Shown piece by piece: positions 7,121 through 15,551 of a DNA stretch of 64,000 bases (its first letter is position 1; each line of letters begins with the position of its first letter). A program made the position numbers and the translations under genes. This DNA is from Opitutales bacterium (GTDB lineage Bacteria; Verrucomicrobiota; Verrucomicrobiia; Opitutales; Coraliomargaritaceae), in contig JABBCA010000012.1 of NCBI GenBank assembly GCA_018607135.1, forward strand, positions 1 to 64,000. The letters run 5' to 3'. The notes below the pieces were generated by a model that saw nothing but the letters and a program-made list of their open reading frames with translations, was not told where the DNA came from and did no database searches.

Positions 7121-8524
7121 ATGAAACCCGCCACTCCATCCCGTGAAACGCCAACGACCATCAATATAGATGGTTCGCGAAATTTCCTACACCCAGCGGA
7201 TGTCTCTGGTTTCTTTACCACGTATCGCCGTATCTTTGCGCTGCTGCTCATCGGTATCTACGTCTCCCTGCCATGGATACCCATCAATGGCCATCCCGCA
7301 GTCTTCCTCGACGTCTTACAACGCCGCTTCCACTTATTCGGTCTCACCTTCGCCGCGCAAGATTTATGGATGGCATTCTTCCTGATTACAGGACTCGGCT
7401 TTTCGCTTTTTTTTGTGACATCGCTCTTAGGGCGTATCTGGTGCGGATGGGCCTGCCCACAAACGGTCTTTCTTGAGCACGTCTTTCGCCGTGTGGAGAG
7501 TTGGATCGATGGGGACGCGACCCAGCGCAAGAAACTCGACAAGCAAAACTGGGACAACGAGAAGATCATTAAACGTGTGTTCAAACACGGCCTCTTTCTT
7601 ATTTTCTCTGCACTCATTGCGCACCTCTTCCTCGCTTACTTTATATCAATCCCTGAGCTTTACCAATGGATGACCAGCAACCCAAAAGAACACTGGGGCA
7701 CCTTCGTTTTCATGGCAGTGGCCACTGGTATCATCTACGGGAATTTTGCATGGTTTCGCGAACAACTCTGTCTCGTCATCTGTCCCTATGGACGCTTGCA
7801 GTCCGCGTTGATTGATGACGACTCCATGATCATCGGCTACGATGTCGCACGTGGAGAACCACGCGGCCCCGCAAAGAAAGAAGGCATTGGAGACTGTGTC
7901 AATTGCACCCGTTGTGTGCAGGTCTGCCCCACCGGCATCGACATTCGCCAAGGCTTGCAGATCGAGTGTATCGGTTGCGCCAACTGCATAGATGCCTGCA
8001 ACACCATCATGGCGAAACTCAACCGTCCAAAGGGTCTCATTCGCTATGACTCCCAAGCAGGTCTCGATTCAAAGAAACGCCGAATCATACGTCCACGGGT
8101 ATTCATCTACGCAGCGCTTATGTTAGTAGGCGCGACTGCATTTGCGCTCTCCGCAATGCAGTTACGCAGTGCAAACATGAACGTCGTGCGCATGTCGGGA
8201 GCCCCCTACTTCTTAACCGACACAGGCGTGCGTAATCAATACATGGTTCGTGTGATCAACAAAACCAACGAAACCAAAGTCTATCAAATCAGCAGCGCTG
8301 CTGAAGGACAGGCTTACCGAATGGAGGGCAACGAAAAAGGCATCACCGTGCCCCCCATGGGTGAAGAGGTTCGTCCAGTCATCATCTCCATCAATAAAGA
8401 CGATTACACAGGCCAGTTCCCATTCACCCTCACCCTTGTATCACCAGACGGTGAAAAAGAAATTATCACGCGCGAAGCCGAATTCCTCGGTCCGAATCCA
8501 CGACTTTGGAAGGTCGCTGAATAA
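7121..8524 (+). CDS. ccoG: Cytochrome cbb3 oxidase accessory protein CcoG (FixG)
   Basis: A 467-residue polyferredoxin membrane protein required for cbb3 maturation, proposed to reduce Cu(II) to Cu(I) for CcoI/CcoS-dependent delivery. It has several membrane helices in the first 220 residues, the GRIWCGWACPQTVF signature near residue 105, two [4Fe-4S] motifs (CVNCTRCVQVCP and CIGCANCIDACN), another helix near 330, and a C-terminal immunoglobulin-like periplasmic domain (FixG_C). Length is normal for the family. The stop TAA shares its last base with the ATG of the next small gene. Confidence 0.95.
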   Translation: MKPATPSRETPTTINIDGSRNFLHPADVSGFFTTYRRIFALLLIGIYVSLPWIPINGHPAVFLDVLQRRFHLFGLTFAAQDLWMAFFLITGLGFSLFFVTSLLGRIWCGWACPQTVFLEHVFRRVESWIDGDATQRKKLDKQNWDNEKIIKRVFKHGLFLIFSALIAHLFLAYFISIPELYQWMTSNPKEHWGTFVFMAVATGIIYGNFAWFREQLCLVICPYGRLQSALIDDDSMIIGYDVARGEPRGPAKKEGIGDCVNCTRCVQVCPTGIDIRQGLQIECIGCANCIDACNTIMAKLNRPKGLIRYDSQAGLDSKKRRIIRPRVFIYAALMLVGATAFALSAMQLRSANMNVVRMSGAPYFLTDTGVRNQYMVRVINKTNETKVYQISSAAEGQAYRMEGNEKGITVPPMGEEVRPVIISINKDDYTGQFPFTLTLVSPDGEKEIITREAEFLGPNPRLWKVAE

Positions 8525-8667
8525 TGAGTGCTAAAAAGAAATTTGCATGGTCGCTTTGGATACCCGTGGTCTTGGCGTTTCTGCTCGTCTCGGCTGCGTG
8601 GTTCACGCTCATCAAAATCGCGAAAGACCACCCGACGCAAACCATCGAACTCAAACAACAACCATAA
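8524..8667 (+). CDS. Minimal one-helix FixH/CcoH-like protein
   Basis: A 47-residue protein: three lysines, a single membrane helix (SLWIPVVLAFLLVSAAWFTL) and a short polar tail. The position right after ccoG and before ccoI is where fixH (ccoH) is normally found, but FixH is about 150 residues with a periplasmic domain. Only the membrane anchor is present here, so this may be a reduced FixH or an unrelated small membrane protein. It is translationally coupled to ccoG (TAATG) and followed 13 bases later by a Cys-rich peptide. Confidence 0.6.
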   Translation: MSAKKKFAWSLWIPVVLAFLLVSAAWFTLIKIAKDHPTQTIELKQQP

Positions 8668-8680
8668 ACTACCAATTAAT

Positions 8681-8752
8681 ATGTGTGATCAAACGACTAA
8701 ACCCAAAGACAGCTGCAAAAAATGTAAGTGCGGAGGACGTTGCAAAAAGTAA
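8681..8752 (+). CDS. 23-residue Cys/Lys-rich peptide in cbb3 operon
   Basis: The ATG at 8681 opens a 23-codon frame whose product ends SCKKCKCGGRCKK and has five cysteines and seven lysines. The CxxCxCxxxC spacing is like that of small metallothioneins or Cu(I)-binding peptides. It lies between the fixH-like gene and the copper-pump gene ccoI, 9 bases upstream of the latter, all on the same strand. Being so short it could be a chance frame, but the spacing to its neighbours and its composition argue for a real microprotein, perhaps a copper carrier. No homologue is known to me. Confidence 0.5.
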   Translation: MCDQTTKPKDSCKKCKCGGRCKK

Positions 8753-8761
8753 CGCGCTGCA

Positions 8762-11143
8762 ATGGCCGCGACCGCATCAGCAAAGAGCACACAGTGCACA
8801 CACTGTGGCACGCCCTTCATCCCTAAATCCGATGAACACTTTTGCTGCCATGGGTGCTACTACGTGGCGCAACTCTTAGACGCACAAGACCTCGGTCGAT
8901 TCTATGAGCTCAAAGGCGATCAAGTCGTTCCCCCAGTGGGCTCAAAGGTCTTTCACGAGAATGACACGGTTGCGCTTGAAGCTGCGATCCGCGAGGTCGA
9001 AGTCACCACAGAGAAGCCAGTCGCCCACATACGTTTCAGCATCGAAGGCATCAGCTGTATTGGCTGTGTCTGGTTGATCGAAGCCATCTTTAAGCGCCAA
9101 GCAGGCGCCGCAGGTGTGCGAATCGATCCACGTTCCAGTGCTGTCGAACTCAGTTGGCAAACCGCGCACTTCGACATCAAAGCTTTCGCCACCGAGCTAC
9201 AAAAAATCGGCTATCGCCTCAGCCTCTACACTGAAGATTCAAACGTCCACAACAGCACTAAGCAACTCACGCATCGCATCGGGCTCTGCGGATTCTTTCT
9301 ACTCAACACCATGCTCTTCACCCTACCAGGGTATCTGGGCATGGCAGACGATTTCTTTCTCGCTCCACTCTTTCAATTACTCGGTGCACTCTTTGCCACG
9401 TTAAGTTTATGCGTAGGCGGTGGCTATTTCATCCATCGAGCGTGGCAAGCAGCACAAAACAAAGTGCTTCACATCGATCTACCAATTGCGACTGGACTGA
9501 TTGCAGCTTACCTCGGCTCGCTTATCGGTTGGTATAGCGGCACGATCGAGCTCATCTATTTCGACTTCGTCGCCACTTTTGTCTTCCTCATGCTCGCGGG
9601 GCGCTGGCTGCAAGAATACGCACTCGAAAAGAACCGAAGCCACCTGCAACGACAACAAGTTGGGCCACGAAAAGTCACACAGCTCGGCGGCGCTAACGAT
9701 GGCCAATCCATCACGGTGCAATCCGTCACCAAGGATCTCGAATACAGCATTGCGCCTGGGGAAATCAATCCAGTCGCAGCAGATCTCCTTGATGACAGCG
9801 GCACCCTCAGTCTCGAATGGATCAACGGCGAGGCCGAACCCCTCATCTGGAAAAGAGAACGTATCACCCCCGCAGGCTCGATCAATGTCGGGATGCAGAG
9901 TTTACGTTTTCGTGCACGTGAGAGCTGGGCAGACAGCCTGCTCGCCAAATTACTCGAACGCCCCGGTGATGTCTTTCAAGAGAGCCGCCTACAAACCGTC
10001 CTCAAATGGTATATCGGCACGATTCTGATCATCGCAGGAGTCGGTTTTACCGCATGGCTCGTAAGCACTGGAAATGTGCTCAAGGCCACACAAGTATTAA
10101 TCTCGATCTTGGTGGTTTCCTGCCCATGCGCGCTTGGCGTCGCACTGCCGATGTGTGACGAATTTGCGACGACCCGACTGCGCAGGGCAGGCCTGTTCAT
10201 CAAAACCAGTCAGATCTGGGAACGTATCCGCCAAGTCTCTACAGTCGTCTTCGATAAGACTGGCACCTTAACGATGGACATCCCACGCTTAGACAACCCA
10301 AAGGCCATCCAAGAACTGGACCCACTCTCTATCCAAGCGCTGGCACACCTAGTCGATCATAACTTACACCCAATCGCTCGTTCACTCCGAGAAGCCCTAC
10401 TCGCCAATCACCCACATCTCGGACAGGCACTCTTGTCTGTCCCTATAGTCGAAGAATTCGTGGGCAACGGCGTCGCTTGGAAAGCCGCGGCACACAACGA
10501 ATGGACACTTGGTAAGCCCAACTGGAAAGCCGCTCACAGCGATGCAGCAGACGCCCACTCCGCCCTACGTCAAAACGGACTCCTCATCGCAGTCTTCCAC
10601 TTCAGTGAAGACGTTAGGGACGACGCAAAAAAAGCTATCGAAGCCTTTCAACAAGCCAAGATCCGCACCACCATCTTAAGCGGCGACATCGAGAGCCGAG
10701 TCACACAGATCGCCCAGCAACTCGGTTTATCAGAAGCACACACACGATCCAGTTGCACACCCAGCGACAAAGCAGATTGGATCGATACACAGGCAAACGG
10801 CTCCGCGCTTATGATCGGCGATGGAGTCAATGATAGCCTAGCATTCGATAAAGCAATTTGCCGCGGCACCCCAGTCGTCGACCGCAGCATACTACAAGCC
10901 TCTGCCGATTTCTTTTTCTTTGGCCGTAGTCTTCGCTGTATCCCTGAGCTCTTCACCACTACACAGCTACGCCGCCATACCATCCAGATGGTCTTCACCG
11001 CCGCCGTGCTCTACAACATCGCGGCAGTCACCCTCTGCCTAATGGGCAAGATGCACCCACTACTCGCAGCCATCCTTATGCCACTCAGTTCCATCGCGAC
11101 CTTAGCGATCGCTTGGTTGGGCATGAACCGCAAGCCAGTTTAA
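8762..11143 (+). CDS. ccoI: Copper-translocating P-type ATPase CcoI
   Basis: A 793-residue P1B-type ATPase that supplies copper for cbb3 oxidase. It starts with a Cys-rich N-terminal domain typical of FixI/CcoI (CTHCGTPF to CCHGCYYVAQLL, residues 12-36). A heavy-metal-associated domain with GISCIGC follows near residue 96. Eight membrane helices surround the ion-binding motif SCPCALG (C454, C456). The phosphorylated Asp is D498 in DKTGTLTMD, an HP motif is at NLHPIARSL, and GDGVNDSLAF closes the P domain. It is the last gene of the cbb3 assembly set and is probably cotranscribed with ccoG. No TauE-like ccoH gene follows. Confidence 0.95.
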   Translation: MAATASAKSTQCTHCGTPFIPKSDEHFCCHGCYYVAQLLDAQDLGRFYELKGDQVVPPVGSKVFHENDTVALEAAIREVEVTTEKPVAHIRFSIEGISCIGCVWLIEAIFKRQAGAAGVRIDPRSSAVELSWQTAHFDIKAFATELQKIGYRLSLYTEDSNVHNSTKQLTHRIGLCGFFLLNTMLFTLPGYLGMADDFFLAPLFQLLGALFATLSLCVGGGYFIHRAWQAAQNKVLHIDLPIATGLIAAYLGSLIGWYSGTIELIYFDFVATFVFLMLAGRWLQEYALEKNRSHLQRQQVGPRKVTQLGGANDGQSITVQSVTKDLEYSIAPGEINPVAADLLDDSGTLSLEWINGEAEPLIWKRERITPAGSINVGMQSLRFRARESWADSLLAKLLERPGDVFQESRLQTVLKWYIGTILIIAGVGFTAWLVSTGNVLKATQVLISILVVSCPCALGVALPMCDEFATTRLRRAGLFIKTSQIWERIRQVSTVVFDKTGTLTMDIPRLDNPKAIQELDPLSIQALAHLVDHNLHPIARSLREALLANHPHLGQALLSVPIVEEFVGNGVAWKAAAHNEWTLGKPNWKAAHSDAADAHSALRQNGLLIAVFHFSEDVRDDAKKAIEAFQQAKIRTTILSGDIESRVTQIAQQLGLSEAHTRSSCTPSDKADWIDTQANGSALMIGDGVNDSLAFDKAICRGTPVVDRSILQASADFFFFGRSLRCIPELFTTTQLRRHTIQMVFTAAVLYNIAAVTLCLMGKMHPLLAAILMPLSSIATLAIAWLGMNRKPV

Positions 11144-11669
11144 TAAAACTACCAATAAACGTAGCCGAACCAACTACCTAAATCTTAGCACCCACAGGCT
11201 TCGATGCTTTACTTCAGGCTGCCATCGACGCAGCAGCTAACGCCTTCTATTTCAGTCTCTCGAAGCTCAATGCGCGCGCGCATACGCCACTCTTTTCACA
11301 TCAAAGACCTTGAAACAATAATGGACCATTGTCGTGAAACTAGCTTTCGTGTTCACCGAAAATGTCTCTGCAAACCGCGACGCCTACGGGTAAAAATGCC
11401 GCAAGGAATACAGTCTAAAAGACATAGATGAGGGCAAAAAAACTCCTCATCGATAAAAATTTTTCGGGCCTCTAGGCGACATTGTGAGCATACATTTTTC
11501 TCGATCCAGTCATTGATGCGAGTGTGTATACCTTACAATCGAAGGCCATGGTCGACCCCCCGAATACGACAAACTGGTGGCATGCGTCGACCGCAAATCA
11601 GCTGATACAGTGCAGAATGGCAGCGACTCAAAAGAGCTGGTCGTAAAGCTCCTTTGAGGACATAAAGTA
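11144..11669. other. Intergenic region without recognisable genes
   Basis: This 526-base stretch follows ccoI. A 75-codon frame at 11204-11431 has no recognisable features and unusual composition, so it is not called. A hairpin sits at 11427-11451 (listed separately). Several short frames near 11490-11660 without start codons could be relics of a decayed gene, but nothing identifiable remains. Confidence 0.5.
11427..11451 (+). terminator. Possible terminator-like hairpin downstream of ccoI
   Basis: GATGAGG and CCTCATC can pair across an A-rich 11-base loop; the right arm is followed by GATAAAAATTTTT. It lies about 280 bases after ccoI, so it is a candidate end for that transcript, though the loop is large and the T run is offset from the stem by eight bases. 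Confidence 0.3.
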
Positions 11670-12875
11670 TTAATTCAGGTTTTCAAGTGAGCGCTTTAAT
11701 TGCTCACGAAGAGACGCTTGCAACTCTGGATTACTCATCGCATCGATAGAGTGCTCAATTTCAGAATGCGTCAGCAGTGCACTGTCTTGATTACGAAGTG
11801 TAGTGCTTAGAAATGTGTTTACTAAAAGATCATACACTTCGCTGGCATGCAGATCGACGAATTCAGTTTCTTTTTTAGGTGACCCGATTCTGTCGATCAC
11901 ATCTTCGTTATTGAGCCATTCAAGTGCCCGCTTTGGTTCAGTGACTGTAAGCGTCTCAAATGCAGACTGAAGTGCCGCATGCCTAGAGTTCATGCTCAGG
12001 CTTTCGATCCATTGCAGCGCCTGTTCAGGCTCTTGATTTACATAGCTCACAGAAAACTCAGGTATCGCGCTTCTGAGTCGTATATCTGTATCATACGTTT
12101 TCAGTTTTGCAGCAACTGGCTCCATCATTTCTGGGCCTGCATATTGACTGATACTGGCAAGTGCCACGATAGCCGTGTCCGTATTACCGTCCGCTTCTTG
12201 AGCGTTTGCCCAGTCTAGCCATTCTTGTCCGTAATCATTTTCAAAATAAAGTTTGGCGAGCACCCTTAAATAATAGGCCCCTAGAGGCTCGGCAATCCCA
12301 CCTTCGATCTCATTAGCCACATTTTCGGATAATGCCTCGATCGCCTGATTAAAGTCCGCTGGCTCATTTTGCTGCCAATGATAAAGCGGAATGCTTTGAT
12401 AAACATCATAGTCAAAGTCTAACTGCATCTTTGAAATCGTATTCAAATAGTTTAACGTAGCTAGATGATCTTCATGAGTCCAAAGATCTATAAAAATCCC
12501 GAAAGCCGCCAAGATCGCAGAGTTCTGATGATCTTGGCGGAGACTCTCGAGGATGTCTTTGAATTCCAGTGCAACGAGGTCCCACTGTTTGTCGGTCAAA
12601 CTCTCGAAAAATGCGACCACTTCAGTCTCAGAGGCCCCAAATTGAAGTAGCTGCTTAAGCGTATCTATCGGACCTTTGGCCAGTTGTGTCGACGCCACCT
12701 CTATGTCCGCAGATGCTAGGCCAGTTGAAATATCACCCTGCTCTAATGGTTTCTGCTGTTTCTCCACATCTGCCGTTTCAATGATCACTACTGAATGCTT
12801 CGTAAACCGTATGGTGACGAAAATCAGTATCAGTAGACTCGCCACAGCGGCGATGGATTTATATACAGATTTCAT
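11670..12875 (-). CDS. Membrane-anchored protein with helical repeats, unknown function
   Basis: About 401 residues, starting with a membrane anchor or uncleaved signal (SIAAVASLLILIFVTIRF) and followed by an all-helical region. Repeated segments such as PEQALQWIESL and PKRALEWLNN suggest TPR- or HEAT-like helical hairpins, a type of periplasmic helical protein I associate with Verrucomicrobiota. No catalytic motif is visible. The frame is open to 12899, but the ATG at 12875 (MKSVYKS) gives a normal signal-anchor with Lys before the helix and is preferred. It is flanked by a 56-base gap to the next minus-strand gene. Confidence 0.75.
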   Translation of the reverse strand: MKSVYKSIAAVASLLILIFVTIRFTKHSVVIIETADVEKQQKPLEQGDISTGLASADIEVASTQLAKGPIDTLKQLLQFGASETEVVAFFESLTDKQWDLVALEFKDILESLRQDHQNSAILAAFGIFIDLWTHEDHLATLNYLNTISKMQLDFDYDVYQSIPLYHWQQNEPADFNQAIEALSENVANEIEGGIAEPLGAYYLRVLAKLYFENDYGQEWLDWANAQEADGNTDTAIVALASISQYAGPEMMEPVAAKLKTYDTDIRLRSAIPEFSVSYVNQEPEQALQWIESLSMNSRHAALQSAFETLTVTEPKRALEWLNNEDVIDRIGSPKKETEFVDLHASEVYDLLVNTFLSTTLRNQDSALLTHSEIEHSIDAMSNPELQASLREQLKRSLENLN

Positions 12876-12931
12876 ATGAAACATCAGGCAATGACACAAT
12901 AAGCAACTAGCTATAGTCGGCAGAGGCTATT

Positions 12932-13963
12932 TCATTTAGGCACGCTGCTTCTCTGGTTGTAGAGTTGGCGCATGACCGTCTTTACTGAATTTAGAGACCC
13001 TGCAATAATGTATGAGCGTGCAGTGTAAGTGGTATTTGCATTACGATTTGCCCAAGGAGTCACCGCGCCACATTTTTGCACATTACCAAAAGTGCCTGGC
13101 TTAAAAATACTAAAGTGGCTAATGCTACCACCTACTGCAGTAGTTGCACCATAAATACCGATCGCGCGGCTCCCATTATCCGTCGCATAAATACAGCCGC
13201 CATACCCCGAGGCTGGCTTAAAAGATATACCAGTATTGGTTCGGTCAGTTAAGTTCTCTGATTGAGCGTCAAAAGAGTAAGCCTTATTCAGATGATTCAA
13301 CATGTAGATGGTCGGCGCTTCCCAACGCCAGACTCCTGTAGTCGTCGGGTCGTATACACTCACGTATTGCGCTGCGTGTTCCGACTTAAAACCTAAAGTG
13401 AGGTCTTTTCCAATTAAGCAGTTACTATGTTGTATTTCGCGACCACGAGGAAAACGCTGAATAGCATTATCGTCAAAGCCCCATCGGTAACCATCCCAGT
13501 CCATCGGCTTAGAACGTGTAATATGAGTATCTCCTGAATTATAACTGTTGGTAGTCACCGACTTGTGGTGCCCGTTTGAAACGTTACTGCCTGCTTCATT
13601 TGGATTAACTGGACGAAAGGGAATTCCAATAAACGGATCCTTGTTATTAAAGATCGTGCTGTAATAGAGACTCGATCCACGAATCTTCCATGTTTTCCCT
13701 GGACGTGTATCCGCTTGAAACTTTGGCCAATTTTCAATAAAGGCGGCGACCTGCATTTCGCGACCAGCGTCCAAGACATCGACGAATTCATAACCGTCCC
13801 ATTTATAAGAAACCACGGCCCCTCCCCAATCTGTATTGGAAGTGACGCTAAGTCGGTCTTTGGTTTTGGTTAGTCCTGTGCGTGGCAGGTCAGTCGCCGC
13901 ACTTAACGCAGCGCTAAAGCCTAAAAAAAGGCCAAGGAATAGGGGTAATTTAGCTTTTATCAT
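12932..13963 (-). CDS. Secreted protein of unknown function, beta-rich
   Basis: About 343 residues with a clear cleavable signal peptide (KAKLPLFLGLFLGFSAALSA then ATD). The mature part is rich in aromatic residues, Gly, Asn and Thr and looks like a beta-sandwich: segments such as DWGGAVVSYKWDGYEFVD and AGREMQVAAF recall galactose-mutarotase-like or polysaccharide-active folds, but this is only an impression. No family is assigned. The frame extends to 14056, but the ATG at 13963 directly precedes the signal peptide. It may act on polysaccharides outside the cell; unproven. Confidence 0.72.
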   Translation of the reverse strand: MIKAKLPLFLGLFLGFSAALSAATDLPRTGLTKTKDRLSVTSNTDWGGAVVSYKWDGYEFVDVLDAGREMQVAAFIENWPKFQADTRPGKTWKIRGSSLYYSTIFNNKDPFIGIPFRPVNPNEAGSNVSNGHHKSVTTNSYNSGDTHITRSKPMDWDGYRWGFDDNAIQRFPRGREIQHSNCLIGKDLTLGFKSEHAAQYVSVYDPTTTGVWRWEAPTIYMLNHLNKAYSFDAQSENLTDRTNTGISFKPASGYGGCIYATDNGSRAIGIYGATTAVGGSISHFSIFKPGTFGNVQKCGAVTPWANRNANTTYTARSYIIAGSLNSVKTVMRQLYNQRSSVPK

Positions 13964-14546
13964 ATGGAGTTTAGGGTGTGCCGGAGTGGATACATGGCTC
14001 GCTCCGAAAGGCACGTGGGGCTCGCCTGAACATTTAGGGCAAATGAAAGTGATCATATCTATAAGAATCCTTTCTTAAGCGTATAAGAAACTATTCTTTC
14101 ACAACTCTGTCGAGCCGCAATCGAGTTAAAATAATGTTAACTTAAAGACCGCCTCCGCGAGTAAGTTGCTCGCAAAAGTCATCTGCTAAAACCGATTAAC
14201 CATCGCCAAAAAGATCTACGCCCACAGGGTGATAGCAACTAACAACTAATTAGTTATCCACATTCCTAACGAATTGTAGTTGATTGCTGAATACCAAAAT
14301 CACTGACAGATACTTTTTCTGGTGCCGCTTCGACGAACAAGCAGATTACTCTTTTCCTCATACCCATAAGTGAAAGCATCTCTGCCGCCACTACTGGTTT
14401 AGAAGCGGCCAAATACGTCATGGCCATAGGTGGTAGACGACCCGAAGATCACCCTCACCTGAGAGACAATAAGGGATATCCAGCAGAACTCCCAAGGGCA
14501 TCTAAATTACGAGTCAGTTGAAGACTTTAGTAAAAAGTGCTACAAC
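13964..14546. other. Intergenic region, possible gene remnant
   Basis: No gene with a start codon is supported in these 583 bases. On the plus strand, a frame without an ATG runs open from about 14287 to the TGA at 14520-14522 and contains SAATTGLEAAKYVMAIGG, which has protein-like composition. It could be the decayed 3' end of a gene. An A/T-rich palindrome (AACTAATTAGTT) is near 14243. Confidence 0.4.
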
Positions 14547-15230
14547 TTATCCAATACGTGGAGCGGTTGAAATCGGCTCCCTCGTGTATGCAGTTGTGCT
14601 TGCGGGTAAACTACCACGAAACGCCATTGATGGCATCACTAGCGCTCGCTTACCTAAAATCGAGCCAGGATTTAAAACTGAATTACACCCGACTTCCGCC
14701 TCGTCCCCAAGCAAAGCACCTAGCTTACGCATACCTGAGGAAACGCGTTCTCCATCTGCTAGCTGCACGGGAACTTCGGTTTGGTCTAGCCGTAGGTTTG
14801 AGCAAATCACACCTGCACCCAGATGCGCTTTATTGCCCAAAACACTGTCACCTACATAGCTGAAATGCGGCACCTGCACCCCATCCAACAACAAACAGTT
14901 TTTAAACTCACAGGAATTACCCAGCACGCAACCCGCGCCCGCAATTACATTCCCACGAATATAGACCCCGGGTCTTAACTCACAACCTTCCGCAATATAA
15001 GCAGGCCCCTGAATCGCGCCAAAAGCAGGTAATCGCACGGATGGGTGAATGTAAACCGAGCCTTCAATTTCAAAACCTGGCGGAACTTCACCATCGTAGG
15101 ATACAAACTCAATCCCAGCCAATGCCTTCTTAATTAAAGGAACCCACTCCCATGGCGCAGAATCAGCAGGAAACGTAGCTCCAAAGGGCAAGGATTCGGG
15201 GAAGGTAAACAAATCACTGGCTTTCAACAT
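14547..15230 (-). CDS. Left-handed beta-helix (hexapeptide repeat) protein, GlmU-C-like
   Basis: A 227-residue protein made largely of hexapeptide repeats, for example SVYIHPSVRLPAFGAI and GPAYIAEGCELRPGVYIRG, that form a left-handed beta-helix. The arrangement resembles the acyltransferase half of GlmU-type bifunctional enzymes, with an N-terminal segment of about 45 residues in place of the nucleotidyltransferase domain. It could acetylate a sugar nucleotide or act as a regulatory partner of a sugar-1-phosphate transferase; the substrate is unknown. The gene stands alone with long gaps on both sides. Confidence 0.82.
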   Translation of the reverse strand: MLKASDLFTFPESLPFGATFPADSAPWEWVPLIKKALAGIEFVSYDGEVPPGFEIEGSVYIHPSVRLPAFGAIQGPAYIAEGCELRPGVYIRGNVIAGAGCVLGNSCEFKNCLLLDGVQVPHFSYVGDSVLGNKAHLGAGVICSNLRLDQTEVPVQLADGERVSSGMRKLGALLGDEAEVGCNSVLNPGSILGKRALVMPSMAFRGSLPASTTAYTREPISTAPRIG

Positions 15231-15551
15231 AAATCAAATCAGAACGAATCCCAAGCGGCTGGGCGACTCAAAAAATGACAGACAAGCGTATTCAGTATAA
15301 GAACGGTGCCTGAGGCTTTGGAGGGCCACGCTTCTGAGTGAACGCGGTTTTCCAATCAGGTATTAATATAAACCGCCCTCAAGCCAGACACGTGGAAGCG
15401 CGTCCCTCCATTTTACAAGCGTTGTAGAGTCACCAATCGCGCATAAATTTATCCAACATAATTCAGGCTACTATGCGTCGCAGAATCAATTATTGGTTGT
15501 GGACTCGGACGACATACTACCTAAATTGATCCGTTTTCCAATTTCCCACTT
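15231..15551. other. Intergenic region between GlmU-C-like gene and hflX
   Basis: This 321-base divergent region has no coding frame. It contains a pair of inverted TGGAGGG-type repeats at 15319-15410 (listed separately) and should include the promoters of both flanking genes, but no clear -35/-10 pair stands out. Confidence 0.5.
15319..15410. repeat. Inverted pair of TGGAGGG-family repeats
   Basis: TGGAGGGCCACGCTTC on the plus strand at 15319 is matched by TGGAGGGACGCGCTTCCAC on the minus strand ending at 15410, so the two copies face each other about 60 bases apart. A third element that starts with the same TGGAGGG and then forms its own hairpin lies at 54770-54797. They look like extragenic palindromic elements. 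Confidence 0.55.

Noticed and set aside
11204-11431. 75-codon plus-strand frame after ccoI
   Set aside because: Its Arg- and Ser-rich product has no domain, no signal and unusual composition; probably random.
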